This document shows, piece by piece, positions 36,311-46,976 of a stretch of DNA of 64,000 nucleotides. Source of the DNA: Yponomeuta sedellus (lineage: Eukaryota > Arthropoda > Insecta > Lepidoptera > Yponomeutidae); assembly GCA_934045075.1 (NCBI GenBank), contig OW203722.1:26007226-26071225 (forward strand), given 5' to 3'. The notes under the pieces were generated by a model. It was not told the origin of the DNA. It worked only from the letters and a program-made list of their open reading frames with translations, and made no database searches. A program made the position numbers and the translations under genes. Positions within the stretch are counted from its first letter, which is position 1. Every line of letters begins with the position of its first letter.

Positions 36311-38235
36311 TACAACGTTCGAAGACATCGACGTTAACTCCTAGGGGAATGTCCGGGGATAGCCAATATGAGTTAGTCGATGTTATTAATTCTTGCAATC
36401 TCAACCAATACAACTCAGAATTAAATTGTAACAACAGAATCTTAGATCTGGTTTTTAGTAGCAGCTCAATCGTTGTTTCCGCTTGCGATGATCCATTGCT
36501 TCCGGAAGACCCCATCACAAGTCTCTCTCCATTGTGGCTGACTTCAGGAAAAGGGGTATTTTACAACAGCCTTCGAGAATTAAATACATTTATGCTCAAG
36601 CTGATTTCACAGAAATAACATCTTTTCTGGAAACCTGCAACTGGCATAATCTTCTTAAAATTGGATCTGTAGATAATGCAGTGTCGGCCTTCTATGATAA
36701 ACTCTACGAATGTCGTCAGTTATATGTACCTAAGAAGTTGATAAAATCTAAGAAATATTCAGCTTGGTATAACTCTGCACTAATTAAGTTACTTCGCGAA
36801 AAACACAAGTACCTACCACCAAAAATGCAAGACCTATGGCAATCGGTCGGATTACGAGTCCTTTAGTGTATTGCGACATAGGGCAAAGGCACTTGAACGC
36901 GAATGCTTTGACTTGTATATGGTACGGATGGAGAATTCCATAGTCGAGAATCCAAAGTGCTTTTGGAGCTATGTCAAAAGTAAAAATAGCTCAAGTGCTA
37001 TTCCAAACGTCATGTCCTATGGTAGCACCGAATTAAATACGGGTGATGATAATTATATGCAACCTATTTTCCCAGTACTTTCATTCTACCTTCCAAAATG
37101 GGGCGTTGACAGGGTTAGTCCAGACTAATCAGAGGGACGCCCTTACTGGCACGGAAATTAACTCAATTGAAATCGAACGTCCGGAACTGCTCAAGCTCCT
37201 AAAAAGCCTTGATCTTACCAAGGCCGGTGGGCCTGATTTAATTCCTCCTATATTTATAGTCGGGTGCGCTGATCAGCTGGTGGAACCACTGCGTATCCTT
37301 TTCCGACGATCACTAGCGGAGGGTCTGGTCCCCAAGATCTGGAAGGCAGCTTTCATCACCCCAGTACATAAGAAGGGTGATTAATCAAAAGTTTAGAATT
37401 ATCGGCCTATCTCCAAATTATGTCTCTTTGCTAAAATATTCGAAAAAAATATATTTATAACCAGGTTTACTCAGCTCTCGAAAGCTCCTTTAGCTACGAA
37501 CAACATGGTTTCCTTAAAAAGAGGTCTACAGTCTCTAACCTCGTACTAACTAGTAAGTTTATAACCTGTGGTATGGACGGTGACGCTCAGGTTGATGTCA
37601 TATATACTGATTACAGCAAATGTTTCGACCGCATTAATCACTCAATTCTTATGCAGAAGCTTGCGTTGTCAGGTATACACGGGGATCTCCTCAGGTGGTT
37701 TGCCTCTTATATTGAGAATCGCACTCAAGCTGTGGTACTGCAAGGCTGGTCTGATATTACGTCCGGCGTCCCTCAAGACTCTCTCCCTGGGACCTCTCCG
37801 CAGGATCTCCAGATGGATCTAAGAAGGTTCAAATTGTACTGTGCGGACAACATGCTGGACCTTAACATAGGGAAGTGCTTCTACATGTCCTTCACTAGGA
37901 AAAAGTCAATCATTGACATAGGTTACGGGCATCCAGAGAAGATTTCTTCGATTTCTGGAATTTAAAGTGCACCAAAGGTCTAAAAGCTATGAACTCCGCT
38001 GCCACCGTTATCACTTCTTACCACTGGATTAGCTTTCAGTCACTGGTATTATCGAAAAGTGTGGTATTGAAGTTTGTCCTAATTACCTGATCATATTATG
38101 CGTATATAGAATTCCAAACTCTGATATGGATATTTTTTTTGATAAATTAGAAAGAGTGCTATTTAATTTACCTAAATTCAATAAAACAAACTGTAATATG
38201 TGGAGATTTTTATGTTAACATATTAAAAAATATTA

Positions 38236-38370
38236 GACTATCTATATTTTTTTTATTTTTTTTTTGCTGGGACATGATCTACAACTCAAAAATAAAAAAA
38301 TAAAAAAATATAGATAGTCATCTATAATTTTTTTATTTTTTTTTTGCTGGGACATGATCTACAACTCCAA
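38236..38370. repeat. A/T hairpin followed by a direct repeat
   Basis: gactatctatatttttttta at 38236 pairs with aaaatatagatagtc ending at 38320. gctgggacatgatctacaac occurs at 38265 and again at 38344. It lies between two decayed LINEs. Confidence 0.5.
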
Positions 38371-40399
38371 ATAAGGGATCATACCTCTCCAAATAAGGGT
38401 GCATTGATAACTTTGCGCATAGTATAAAAAAGGATGGAAGTCCGAGATTTTTGACTTGCATAAAAAAGTACCTATTTAAACTTGAACGTTGGCATAAATT
38501 AGCACGTGACAAAACCCCGGATAATGAAGTAAAAATTTAAAACTTACCTAAAGAGCTCGTCTGTAACGGAAACCTACGAAAGTTCTGATCCCAATCAGGC
38601 TTACAATATTTTCCTGGAGGTATTCAAGCTGTTCTTCGACCTGTGTTTCCTCAAAAGACCCATTACGATTAAATGCTTAAAGAATGGTAAATGGATTTCG
38701 CGAGGAATAAAACAGTGTAGCAAAAATCGAAGAAGCCTTCTCTGGAAGTACTGAATGAACCCTAATATTGCAACCAAACAAGAGTTTATAAACTGTTAAA
38801 AAAAATACAAAAAAAAATCTCAAACTTGCATAAAAAGCACAAAATAACCATTATATTCAAACAACGAGCAACAAATCAAAAGCAACGTGGCAGGTTATAC
38901 ATAGTACAAAAACAGCTTTACATATTGAACCAATACTTAACATAAAGAGGAACGACCAAATCACAATATCAAACCCGATTACTTTTAATGACTCCTACGT
39001 AGACCTAATTATAGCTAATGCCAAGAAAACATATAATTATGAACCCAAGAAATGAGTCGCACTTTATTTTATGAAACCCACGACTGCAGAGGAAGTTTTC
39101 CAAGTAATATTCGAATTAAAACCAAAAAATAGTTTAGGATATGATAAAATATCAACCAAATCCCTTCAATATATGGCAGATTTTATTAACCCCTCTCAGT
39201 TATATAATCCACTTAAACATAAGCAAAGGTATTTATTAAGATGCATTAAACCGGTTCTAGTAAAGCCTTTATTTAAGAAAGTGGACCGAAGTCAGTTAAA
39301 ATACTACAGGCATGTTGCTCTATCATCAATATTATCAATTGTATGACATTATTATCAATTATATGGATATCTTGAAAAATGTAGTATACTGACTAAGGTA
39401 CAAAAGGGTTTTCATAAAATAAGACAATAAATCTGGCTATTTTTGATCTTCTTAAAGTTGTACTAAACAACATGGACAAGGGTACGCCAATCTGTGCAGT
39501 ACATATGGACATGAACAAAGCCCTCGACTGCGTCAATCATGATATCTTACTTGCTAAGTTGAATGCCTATGGAATACGAGGAATACTATATGAACTAATA
39601 AAATCGTTTTTTTCAAATAGACTCCAAAAGACTTTAATATCAAGGATATTATTATGTCCAACAGATAAAATTGAAAAGTCTACATGTCCAATAGTCAAAT
39701 AACATAACATTTACAAACATAACATACATATAAATAATCTAATGCTAAACTTTAACAAGACAGTAATTATGCATTTTTATCAGAGAATAAATAAACAAAA
39801 CATAGCTATACATTACAATGAACATGTAATTAACCAGGTGAACGTAACAAAATTTTTCGGACTTAATATTGATAGTAAATTAACATGGGAGTATAATTCT
39901 GATGAACTATGCAAAAAATTCAGCAATTCAGTGTTTACTCTCTTGTAATTGAAAAAATTAACAAACATTAAGTAGTTACAGGGACTACCCCCAATAATGT
40001 TTACGTATCGGCTCCGTATTTAAATATTTAAATTAAATTTCAACCATTCTCATAGAGCTTAAAATACAAACAGTTATTAAAACAAACTAATAACGTACAG
40101 CGTGAACAGTTAATCGTTATAGAAAACCAGTGTTAAACAAAAATAACTCGAAAACACTCAACGGACAAACAACAAAAATATTTTACTGAACTCGTGGAAG
40201 TGAACGTAATTTTGTGCATTTATTTTAAGTGGATGAACAAATAAATGAATACTAGTGAGTTATTTGTGGCTAAAAGTGATTAAAATAACATAAAAGTAAT
40301 ATAACCTCAAAACTTATAGCTTTCAAGTCGTTACATTAGTTCACTCGGTACAGCGCCATCTATTGTAATACAACAGAACTACATCAACACCTACGTCCT

Positions 40400-41218
40400 G
40401 TGGATCCATATTGCTCTGTGCAACTTCTTCATATATTACTAGAGGCCGCTACCTGTACCAAAACAATGGAACAACTACAAAAAATTATAATTGAAATGAA
40501 ACATGACTTGGAAACCCGGCTTACAGCAATGGAAAACTCTCTTGTTAAAACAGAAAAAACCATCACAACAAATATTAATAATAATATGAATGAAAAATTT
40601 GGCAAAATAAGCGGCGAATTAGACTTCTTGCGCGTCCAAACAGAAGAACAAGAGAAAAGAATAGACGAATTAGAGAAAAGAGGAGTTCAGAGGAATTTGG
40701 TATTTTTTGGGATAGAGGAAGAAAGCGAATCGTACCTCCAGCTCCAAGCAAAAGTTCTCGGGATCATAAGAAACACATTAAAAATAGACATTCAAGAAAT
40801 GGAAATTGAAGCGGTCCGGAGAATAGGTAAAAAAGGAGATAAATCAAGGCCTGTTTCCATCACTTTTACTACATTAGGAATGAAAGTCAAAATTCTAAAA
40901 AGCAAAATCATGCTACAGGATTCTAAAATATATTTAAAGCACGAGTTCCCGGCAAAAATATTAAAAATTAGAGCACAACTAAAAGTGCAACAACAACAAG
41001 AAATCGAAAAGGGAAACAATGCGTTTATGCGCTATGACAAGCATAATGTAGCAGAAAAGCACGAAAAAACTCCAACTCTACATTTGCACGAAAAACAATA
41101 TGGAAGTCAGACTAAGACAGCGAATAAAAAACCTAGAGGAAATAACGACATCACTTCCTATATGAAACAACCAGAAAAAACAACTAAGCTTACAAACAAT
41201 CGTCAGACGCATGCATGA
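40400..41218 (+). CDS. RTE-type LINE ORF1 protein (coiled coil, putative RNA-binding)
   Basis: The frame opens at 40400, but the Met at 40466 (MEQLQKIIIEMKHDLE) starts the charged coiled-coil region and is the likelier start. Heptad-like segments run to about residue 95 (EEQEKRIDELEKRG), then a globular part (NLVFFGIEEESE ... VRRIGKK ... RPVSITF) resembles the single-strand nucleic-acid binding fold found in LINE ORF1 proteins. The C-terminus is Lys/Asn/Thr-rich. It ends 87 bp before ORF2. Its role would be to coat the element RNA in a ribonucleoprotein. Confidence 0.72.
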   Translation: MDPYCSVQLLHILLEAATCTKTMEQLQKIIIEMKHDLETRLTAMENSLVKTEKTITTNINNNMNEKFGKISGELDFLRVQTEEQEKRIDELEKRGVQRNLVFFGIEEESESYLQLQAKVLGIIRNTLKIDIQEMEIEAVRRIGKKGDKSRPVSITFTTLGMKVKILKSKIMLQDSKIYLKHEFPAKILKIRAQLKVQQQQEIEKGNNAFMRYDKHNVAEKHEKTPTLHLHEKQYGSQTKTANKKPRGNNDITSYMKQPEKTTKLTNNRQTHA

Positions 41219-41305
41219 AATACCGAAGCCCCCTCCGACCAAAAAATATTAAACGTATCAAAGAACTCAACAATATCTCCCAATACGGCTGGTCCCCGCG
41301 GGACG

Positions 41306-44179
41306 ATGAGACCAAAACCCTCCAACCAATCCGCACAAAAATGCACGACACAAACATGCACGAGGCAACCTTTATCTCACAAGAAGCTTAGAGTATGTAC
41401 CTGGAATGTACGATCACTAGTAAGCGAAATAAGAATGATAGAGCTGCAACATAGCCTAACCAAATTTAACTGGGATATAATTGGCCTGTCGGAAGTGAAA
41501 AAAGAAGGAAAAGAAACACTAGAAACCGAAAATTTCATAATGATTTACTACGGCGAAAAGAGTGGAACAAATGGTGTTGGTTTTCTTGTAAAGAAAGAGC
41601 TCAAATCAAATATAATAGACATACAAACATTCTCAGATAGAGTCATCCGTTTAGATATGTGCTTAAACAATAAAAAAATACATTTGGTACAATGCTATGC
41701 TCCAACAGAAAAGTCAACTACAGAAGATTTAGATATATTCTACAAACATCTACGATTGGCATTAGAGAATACCACTAAAAATACAATAGTTCTGGGAGAC
41801 TTCAATGCGAAAACAGGAAAGCCATCAGATGATGATAAACAAGTAATGGGCCCATGGGGATATGGTAATAGAAATAGCAGAGGAAAGACACTAATAGAGT
41901 TTTGTTTTGAAAACCAGCTTTACATTGCAAACTCTCACTTTAAGAAAAACTCTAAACAGAAATGGACCTGGATCTCTCCGGATGGAAATGTACGTAATGA
42001 AATAGACTTCATTCTGGTTAAAAACATAAAGGACATTTCAAACGTGCAAGTAATTAATACGACTTTTCCTACGGATCACAGATTAGTTAGAGCAAGTCTC
42101 CCACAATATCACAATAAAACCCAATCACGGCAAAAATATAAAGGCCAAACAGGCACATTAAACCCTCTGGAGAAAGAGTCCCTAAACAACTTAATTGCAA
42201 ACGAAATAGCTAACATAGAGTTTGACAACATGGAACGAGGATATGGGAGGCTAACCCAAAACATAAAAGATGCTGTCAACAAACTACCAACAAAAGAAAA
42301 CAAGGATAAACCAATATTATCAACACGTGTAGAGAAACTTATAAATGAGAGAAATAGATTAAAACACAAAGAAAATAGAACCCGATCTGAAAGAAACCAA
42401 CTTAATGCCCTCTACAAGCTTATCAAAAAAGAAATAAAACGCGACTGGAAAAGATATAAATACTCGATAATAGAAGAAGAACTAGAGAAGAGAGCCTCTG
42501 TTAAAAAAGCACAAAATAGATTGAATACATCTAAACCTTGGATCATGGCACTCAAGTATAAAAACAAAACAATATCCAATAGAAAAAACTTGATCAAAGC
42601 GGCCACTGAATTCTACAAGGAACTCTATGAAAACGAAAAACTTTGTTATACTTATATTGATCATGATTTAAGTGACAGCGCCCCGATGTTTCTAGAGAGC
42701 GAAATCTATAGTGCTATTCAATATCTTAAATCGACAAAAAGCCCTGGAGATGACGGAATCACAAATGATGTACTGAAGGCAATTAACGAGCCTCTCTCAC
42801 CAGTATTAACAAGACTATTTAATCATATACTACAACTAAGAGCTATACCAAAAGAGTGGGGGACTTCTATTATCAGCCTACTCTACAAGAAAGGAGATCC
42901 AATGAACCTAGCGAATTATAGACCAATAAGCTTACAGCAGACGTTATACAAGGTTTTTGCAACTGTACTATTAAAAAGAGTATCAAGCCTTCTAGATAGC
43001 AACCAACCTAGAGAACAAGCTGGCTTCAGAAAGAAATATTCTACAATTGATCATATTTTTGCACTTTCACAAGTTATTGAAAAATACACAGAACATGGGA
43101 AGAGCCTCTACATTGCCTTCGTAGATTATTCCAAGGCCTTTGATTCCATATACCATGAGCCCTTGTGGCTGGCACTGAAAAACCAGGGATGTGATATTAG
43201 ATATATAGAGATACTACAAGAAATTTACAAAAACAGCAAAGCCATTATCAAATTAGAGAGCAAAGGAGAGCCGTTTGATATCCAAAGAGGAGTGAAACAG
43301 GGGGATCCGATCTCCCCAAATCTGTTTACTGCCCTTTTAGAACACATATTCAGACAACTAAGCTGGGAAAAAATGGGAATTAACGTAAATGGTGAAAGCC
43401 TGAATAACCTACGATTCGCCGACGATATAGTCCTGGTAGCAAATAATCATAAAGACCTAGAATATATGCTCAACACTTTAGACATAGAGAGCCAAAAATG
43501 TGGACTTCAAATGAACATGCAGAAAACCTTTGCTATGACAAATAGTGAGAAAATACAAATCTCAACCGAAACACATAACATAGACTATGTAGATGAGTAC
43601 ATATACTTAGGGAAGAGAATATCATTTACTGATCAAACAACTGGTGAAATTGAACGAAGAATTAAGAAAGCATGGAGCAAGTATTGGTCTCTGAAAGAGA
43701 TTTTCAAGTCCAAAATCCCAATAGCACTAAAAAGAAAAGCAATGGACACAGTTGTTCTCCCAACGCTGCTCTATGGATGCCAAACGTGGACCTTTACCAA
43801 AGATCGTGTGCAAAAATTAAATGTATTCCAAAGAGCCTGTGAAAGAAGTATGCTAGGTATTAAGCGGCATGAAAGGAAAAGAAATGTAGATATCAGGAAA
43901 AAGACAAACATACTAGATGCCGTAGAGCAAGCATGCCGACTTAAATGGCGATGGGCTGGACATATCGCAAGAACTTCGGACAACAGGTGGAGTGAAAGGA
44001 CTCTACACTGGTACCCACGCGATTCAAAGAGACCTCGGGGACGACCGAGACGTCGCTGGTGTGACGACATTGTCGAAGTAGCTGGACCCACGTGGACCCG
44101 CCGAGCTCAAAACAGAGAAGAATGGAAGGAGTTGGAGGAGGCCTTTGCCCAAAAATGGGTACCCCACATAACCAACTAA
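41306..44179 (+). CDS. RTE-type LINE ORF2: AP-like endonuclease and reverse transcriptase, 957 aa
   Basis: N-terminal endonuclease: CTWNVRSL near residue 31, LSEVKK near 61, VLGDFNAKTGK near 165 and TDHRLVRASL near 255. Reverse transcriptase: SPGDDGITNDVLK near 480, NYRPISL near 540, FVDYSKAFDS, RGVKQGDPISPN near 663 and the catalytic FADDIVLVAN near 703. The C-terminal part has the LPTLLYGCQTW motif and the Arg-rich RPRGRPRRRWCDDI block common in RTE-related proteins. FADD rather than YADD and the GVKQGDPISP form fit the RTE clade. No stop or frameshift is seen. With an intact ORF1 and perfect target duplication, this is a young and possibly active copy. Confidence 0.88.
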   Translation: MRPKPSNQSAQKCTTQTCTRQPLSHKKLRVCTWNVRSLVSEIRMIELQHSLTKFNWDIIGLSEVKKEGKETLETENFIMIYYGEKSGTNGVGFLVKKELKSNIIDIQTFSDRVIRLDMCLNNKKIHLVQCYAPTEKSTTEDLDIFYKHLRLALENTTKNTIVLGDFNAKTGKPSDDDKQVMGPWGYGNRNSRGKTLIEFCFENQLYIANSHFKKNSKQKWTWISPDGNVRNEIDFILVKNIKDISNVQVINTTFPTDHRLVRASLPQYHNKTQSRQKYKGQTGTLNPLEKESLNNLIANEIANIEFDNMERGYGRLTQNIKDAVNKLPTKENKDKPILSTRVEKLINERNRLKHKENRTRSERNQLNALYKLIKKEIKRDWKRYKYSIIEEELEKRASVKKAQNRLNTSKPWIMALKYKNKTISNRKNLIKAATEFYKELYENEKLCYTYIDHDLSDSAPMFLESEIYSAIQYLKSTKSPGDDGITNDVLKAINEPLSPVLTRLFNHILQLRAIPKEWGTSIISLLYKKGDPMNLANYRPISLQQTLYKVFATVLLKRVSSLLDSNQPREQAGFRKKYSTIDHIFALSQVIEKYTEHGKSLYIAFVDYSKAFDSIYHEPLWLALKNQGCDIRYIEILQEIYKNSKAIIKLESKGEPFDIQRGVKQGDPISPNLFTALLEHIFRQLSWEKMGINVNGESLNNLRFADDIVLVANNHKDLEYMLNTLDIESQKCGLQMNMQKTFAMTNSEKIQISTETHNIDYVDEYIYLGKRISFTDQTTGEIERRIKKAWSKYWSLKEIFKSKIPIALKRKAMDTVVLPTLLYGCQTWTFTKDRVQKLNVFQRACERSMLGIKRHERKRNVDIRKKTNILDAVEQACRLKWRWAGHIARTSDNRWSERTLHWYPRDSKRPRGRPRRRWCDDIVEVAGPTWTRRAQNREEWKELEEAFAQKWVPHITN

Positions 44180-44539
44180 ATAAATTAATTACAAGATACT
44201 CAATCGAATCGATGAACTAAACGAGAACTTTTAATATTAGATATTGCAACGAAATAAAATTATTTAATACTTATTTATCTTATGCTTAATTGATTATTTT
44301 AAATGAATGTATACTATTGATGGAAAAAAAAAAACTATTGTTTAGTGTTATAATTATAATGCATGAATATATTTAATGTCTAATTTATACTGTGTGAGGA
44401 AATAAAGGCTTATTATTATTATTATTATTAAGTAGTTACAGCTTATCATGGCCTGGTAGCATGATAAGCTGTAATCTGTATTACGCTATAAAATATTGTT
44501 CTGGGGCAACTGGACTGACATAGAGGCTTTAATGTTATC

Positions 44540-44645
44540 TGGAAGAGATCACTTTTAGTGATAAGGCCACCGTCTGTACTCTCAGGTTAAGAAATATCAG
44601 TGTCATTCCCATTTTTATGTACAATAAAGTGCTCTCTATTTATCT
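44540..44645 (+). repeat. LINE/SINE 3'-tail repeat (ggaagagatcactttt family)
   Basis: CTGGAAGAGATCACTTTTAG, then aaggccaccgtctgtactct, then tgtacaataaagtgctctct. The same tail occurs at about 12105-12225 and, diverged or split, at 15520-15595. It carries an AATAAA signal just before the terminal TCTATTTATC repeats, as expected for the 3' end of a retroposon. Confidence 0.65.
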
Positions 44646-45555
44646 TTATTTAAATCACAGAAACGATATGTTCATGAATGCTATGTGTGGACTTAAGTCT
44701 GCAGATATTTGCAAAAACTTCTTTACAAGCCTCAACATTTTTACTACCCCCTCTTTCTATATCTATGAGGGTTCGGTGGTTGTCAAAATGAACCCGCCAA
44801 TGTTTAAGAAAGTAGGACAAAAGCACCCTACCAATCTTCGTAATAGGGATAGATTGTGTTTTCAACAATACAAAACTGCTATAATGCAAAAAAAAAATCT
44901 TGGTATAGCGCCAAAAAATTGTAATAAACTATCAACAGACGTGAAAGAACTTCCACTAAGCCTTTTTAAACAAAAGCTCGCTGCATTCTTAAAAGAAAAA
45001 TGCAATTATTCGGTGACTCACTATTTGGGTGACTTAATCTTTATATGAAAATTGTACATATAGTTACTACATATTCGAAAATCGTCGAAAAAACGTTATA
45101 CGAGCAACATCTCCTATTTGTAGCTCAGAAAAAATTATAGTTTTTCACGTCTAAAATTATTATTCCTGTGAAGTTACATGTGCATTAGTGAAAGTGTATC
45201 CTTTACTGTTCGATAAGTATAAACTTGCATTCCGTTGATACGATTTGAGCGTTAAAATCAAGAAAATAAAAATTAATACCAGTGTTGATCGCAGTGTGTG
45301 ACAGAAACGCGTAAGCGCCGCGATCTGCATGGCGCTTACGACCCTTTCGCCACAGAACCAGTAGATGCGACAAGCCAGACCTAGCTCCTCAGCATATTTA
45401 AGCAGAAAAGTTTGTACCACTAAACGCCGCATCAATATCACGCGCTGCAGCTACTGTTACTCGTGTTAAATCACGCAGAACACATTTAATTTGTCTACCT
45501 TCTGGCCAACTTCGGATGAAATAAACTTACTTAATCCGCGTCGTCGCTTCCTAAC

Positions 45556-46622
45556 GTGGCTACAATGAAATGCAATGGTTGTCTTGAGCCTCTAGGCGAT
45601 AGCAAATATATAACTTGTACGTTCGACAACTGTAGGGAGCACTACCATGCAGACACAATCTGCATGGGCAGTGCTCTTCCTGATGAGGACGAACGGATGC
45701 AATGGGTTTGCCCAAAGTGTAAATGCATGATGAAAAAGACGGGCAACGAGACTCTTACCCCAGCTCGCAGGTTGGATGACATCGATAAATTGAACATCAC
45801 CGTTCGTGATCGCAGGCGAAATCAACAAAATAACTCGAACGAAGTGCAGACTCTAACATCCGAGATTCGCCTACTCAGGCAGGAAATGTCATGTTTTGGC
45901 GACCGGATTACAGAAATGTCTACTGCCTTAAAACTGTGCAACGACGGACTGGAAAAAGTAACGATTAGACTCAACGACTCCGAGGCGAGACTTAAAAGGC
46001 TCGAACAGCAAGAGACTGTGATCCAGGAGCTAAAATGCCATATATCCCAGCTGGAGGAGAAAATCAACTTTGATGCACAAACAGATTTACAAAATGTGAT
46101 TGAATTGGCAGGCATACCGGAGTCTAACCACGAAAACTTACAACACATCGTCCAAGTCACAGCACGCAAAATCGGTGTCAATCTGGAAGATACCGACATA
46201 GACTGGGTATCCAGAGCTGGACCCAGGCCGCCGAGACGCACACCAACACCTCGCCCGGTGGGAAAGCTACACGTCCTGTTCTCATGCGCTTGGTAAGACG
46301 TAGCAAGCGTAACGAGATCATGCAGGCAGCTAGGACGAGAAGAAACCTAACTGCAACAGACATTGAGGTCGACAACTCTGGCCACAAGATTTATTTTAAC
46401 GAGCGCCTTACCCGCGAAAATAGATTGTTATTTCGCGAGACCAGAACCCAAGCCAACAAAGCTGGATACAAGTACTGGTGGACCAACAATGGCGCAATTT
46501 ACATTAGAAAAAGAGAAGGATCACCAGCTATTCAGATTCGTTCTCAATCTGCCCTCCACGAGTTGCTCGGCGCTTCAAGCACTCTCCTGTCATCACAAAC
46601 TGAAGAAACGCGTCACATTTAA
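45556..46622 (+). pseudogene. CR1-type LINE ORF1 (PHD finger, coiled coil, FP25K-like domain), broken by one frameshift
   Basis: The first frame, 45556-46296, begins MATMKCNGC and holds a C4HC3 PHD-type finger (C6, C9, C21, C26, H31, C36, C52, C55), then a long coiled coil (about residues 85-180) and the start of an FP25K-like domain (ELAGIPESNHENL ... VNLEDTDIDWVSRAG). Reading stops at 46296, and the rest of the same domain (RLVRRSKRNEIM ... GYKYWWTNNGAIYIRK) continues in another frame to 46622. The break lies near 46268-46272, consistent with a small insertion or deletion. PHD plus FP25K-like ORF1 is typical of CR1-group LINEs. Confidence 0.75.
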
Positions 46623-46976
46623 ACCAGCATTAGAATATTTTACTCTTTTAGTCTGTCCTCTGCTGTGTATGTTTATTGTACTTATCCTTTTCAAAGATCA
46701 TAATCGAATAATCCCCTACAGGGAAGCACCCTCACCCCTGCCTGCTTACTATTATATATTATTTAACAATCTACATCACTTTATTTATCTTCATATTATT
46801 CTATATACATATTCTATTACAGCTTTATCCCTTATTAGCTACAATACAAGACAGAGCATTATATGCCAAACAAAACAATATGGTTCACTGTTATTGCTCA
46901 TTAAATACTATTGTAAACAACTTAGCGGCGGTTTCTTGGCAATGGACAAATTTCCAAATCTATTTCCTGATGTCAC

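Larger units (their letters stand above)
34735..37965 (+). pseudogene. Decayed Jockey-type LINE (endonuclease and reverse transcriptase), interrupted
   Basis: The endonuclease starts near 34735 (YQNIRGLRTKTVDLL) and shows IIMGDFNLPGIEW near 35180-35215. It is then interrupted from about 35232 to 36310 by an LTR-like repeat that itself holds the TRIM. Reading resumes with GDSQYELVDVINSCNLNQYN. Reverse transcriptase motifs: LTKAGGPDLIPPIF (37210), VIYTDYSKCFDRINHSIL (37597) and FASYIENRTQAVVLQGW, but the stretch with YADD is deleted. Several frame changes and stops; not functional. Confidence 0.75.
39982..44426 (+). mobile_element. Full-length RTE-type LINE with 15-bp target site duplication
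   Basis: The element is flanked by attaagtagttacag at 39967-39981 and 44427-44441 and ends in a (TTA)n tail, as LINE insertions do. It holds two complete open frames and is about 4.45 kb. It landed inside an older, decayed LINE whose two halves lie on either side (38560-39966 and 44442-45048). Confidence 0.88.
38560..45048 (+). pseudogene. Decayed LINE reverse transcriptase, split by the RTE element
   Basis: Left part 38560-39966: YNIFLEVFKLFFDLCF, then KPTTAEEVFQVIFELKPKNS, MDMNKALDCVNHDILLAK and NQVNVTKFFGLNIDSKLTW, with many stops. Right part 44442-45048: WGNWTDIEALM-like thumb residues, then YIYEGSVVVKMN and KLSTDVKELPLSLFKQKL at the C-terminus. The two halves join across the RTE target site. 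The YADD box is deleted. A further retroposon tail (about 44540-44640) is inserted in the right part. Jockey/CR1-like by motif; the exact clade cannot be called. Confidence 0.72.
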
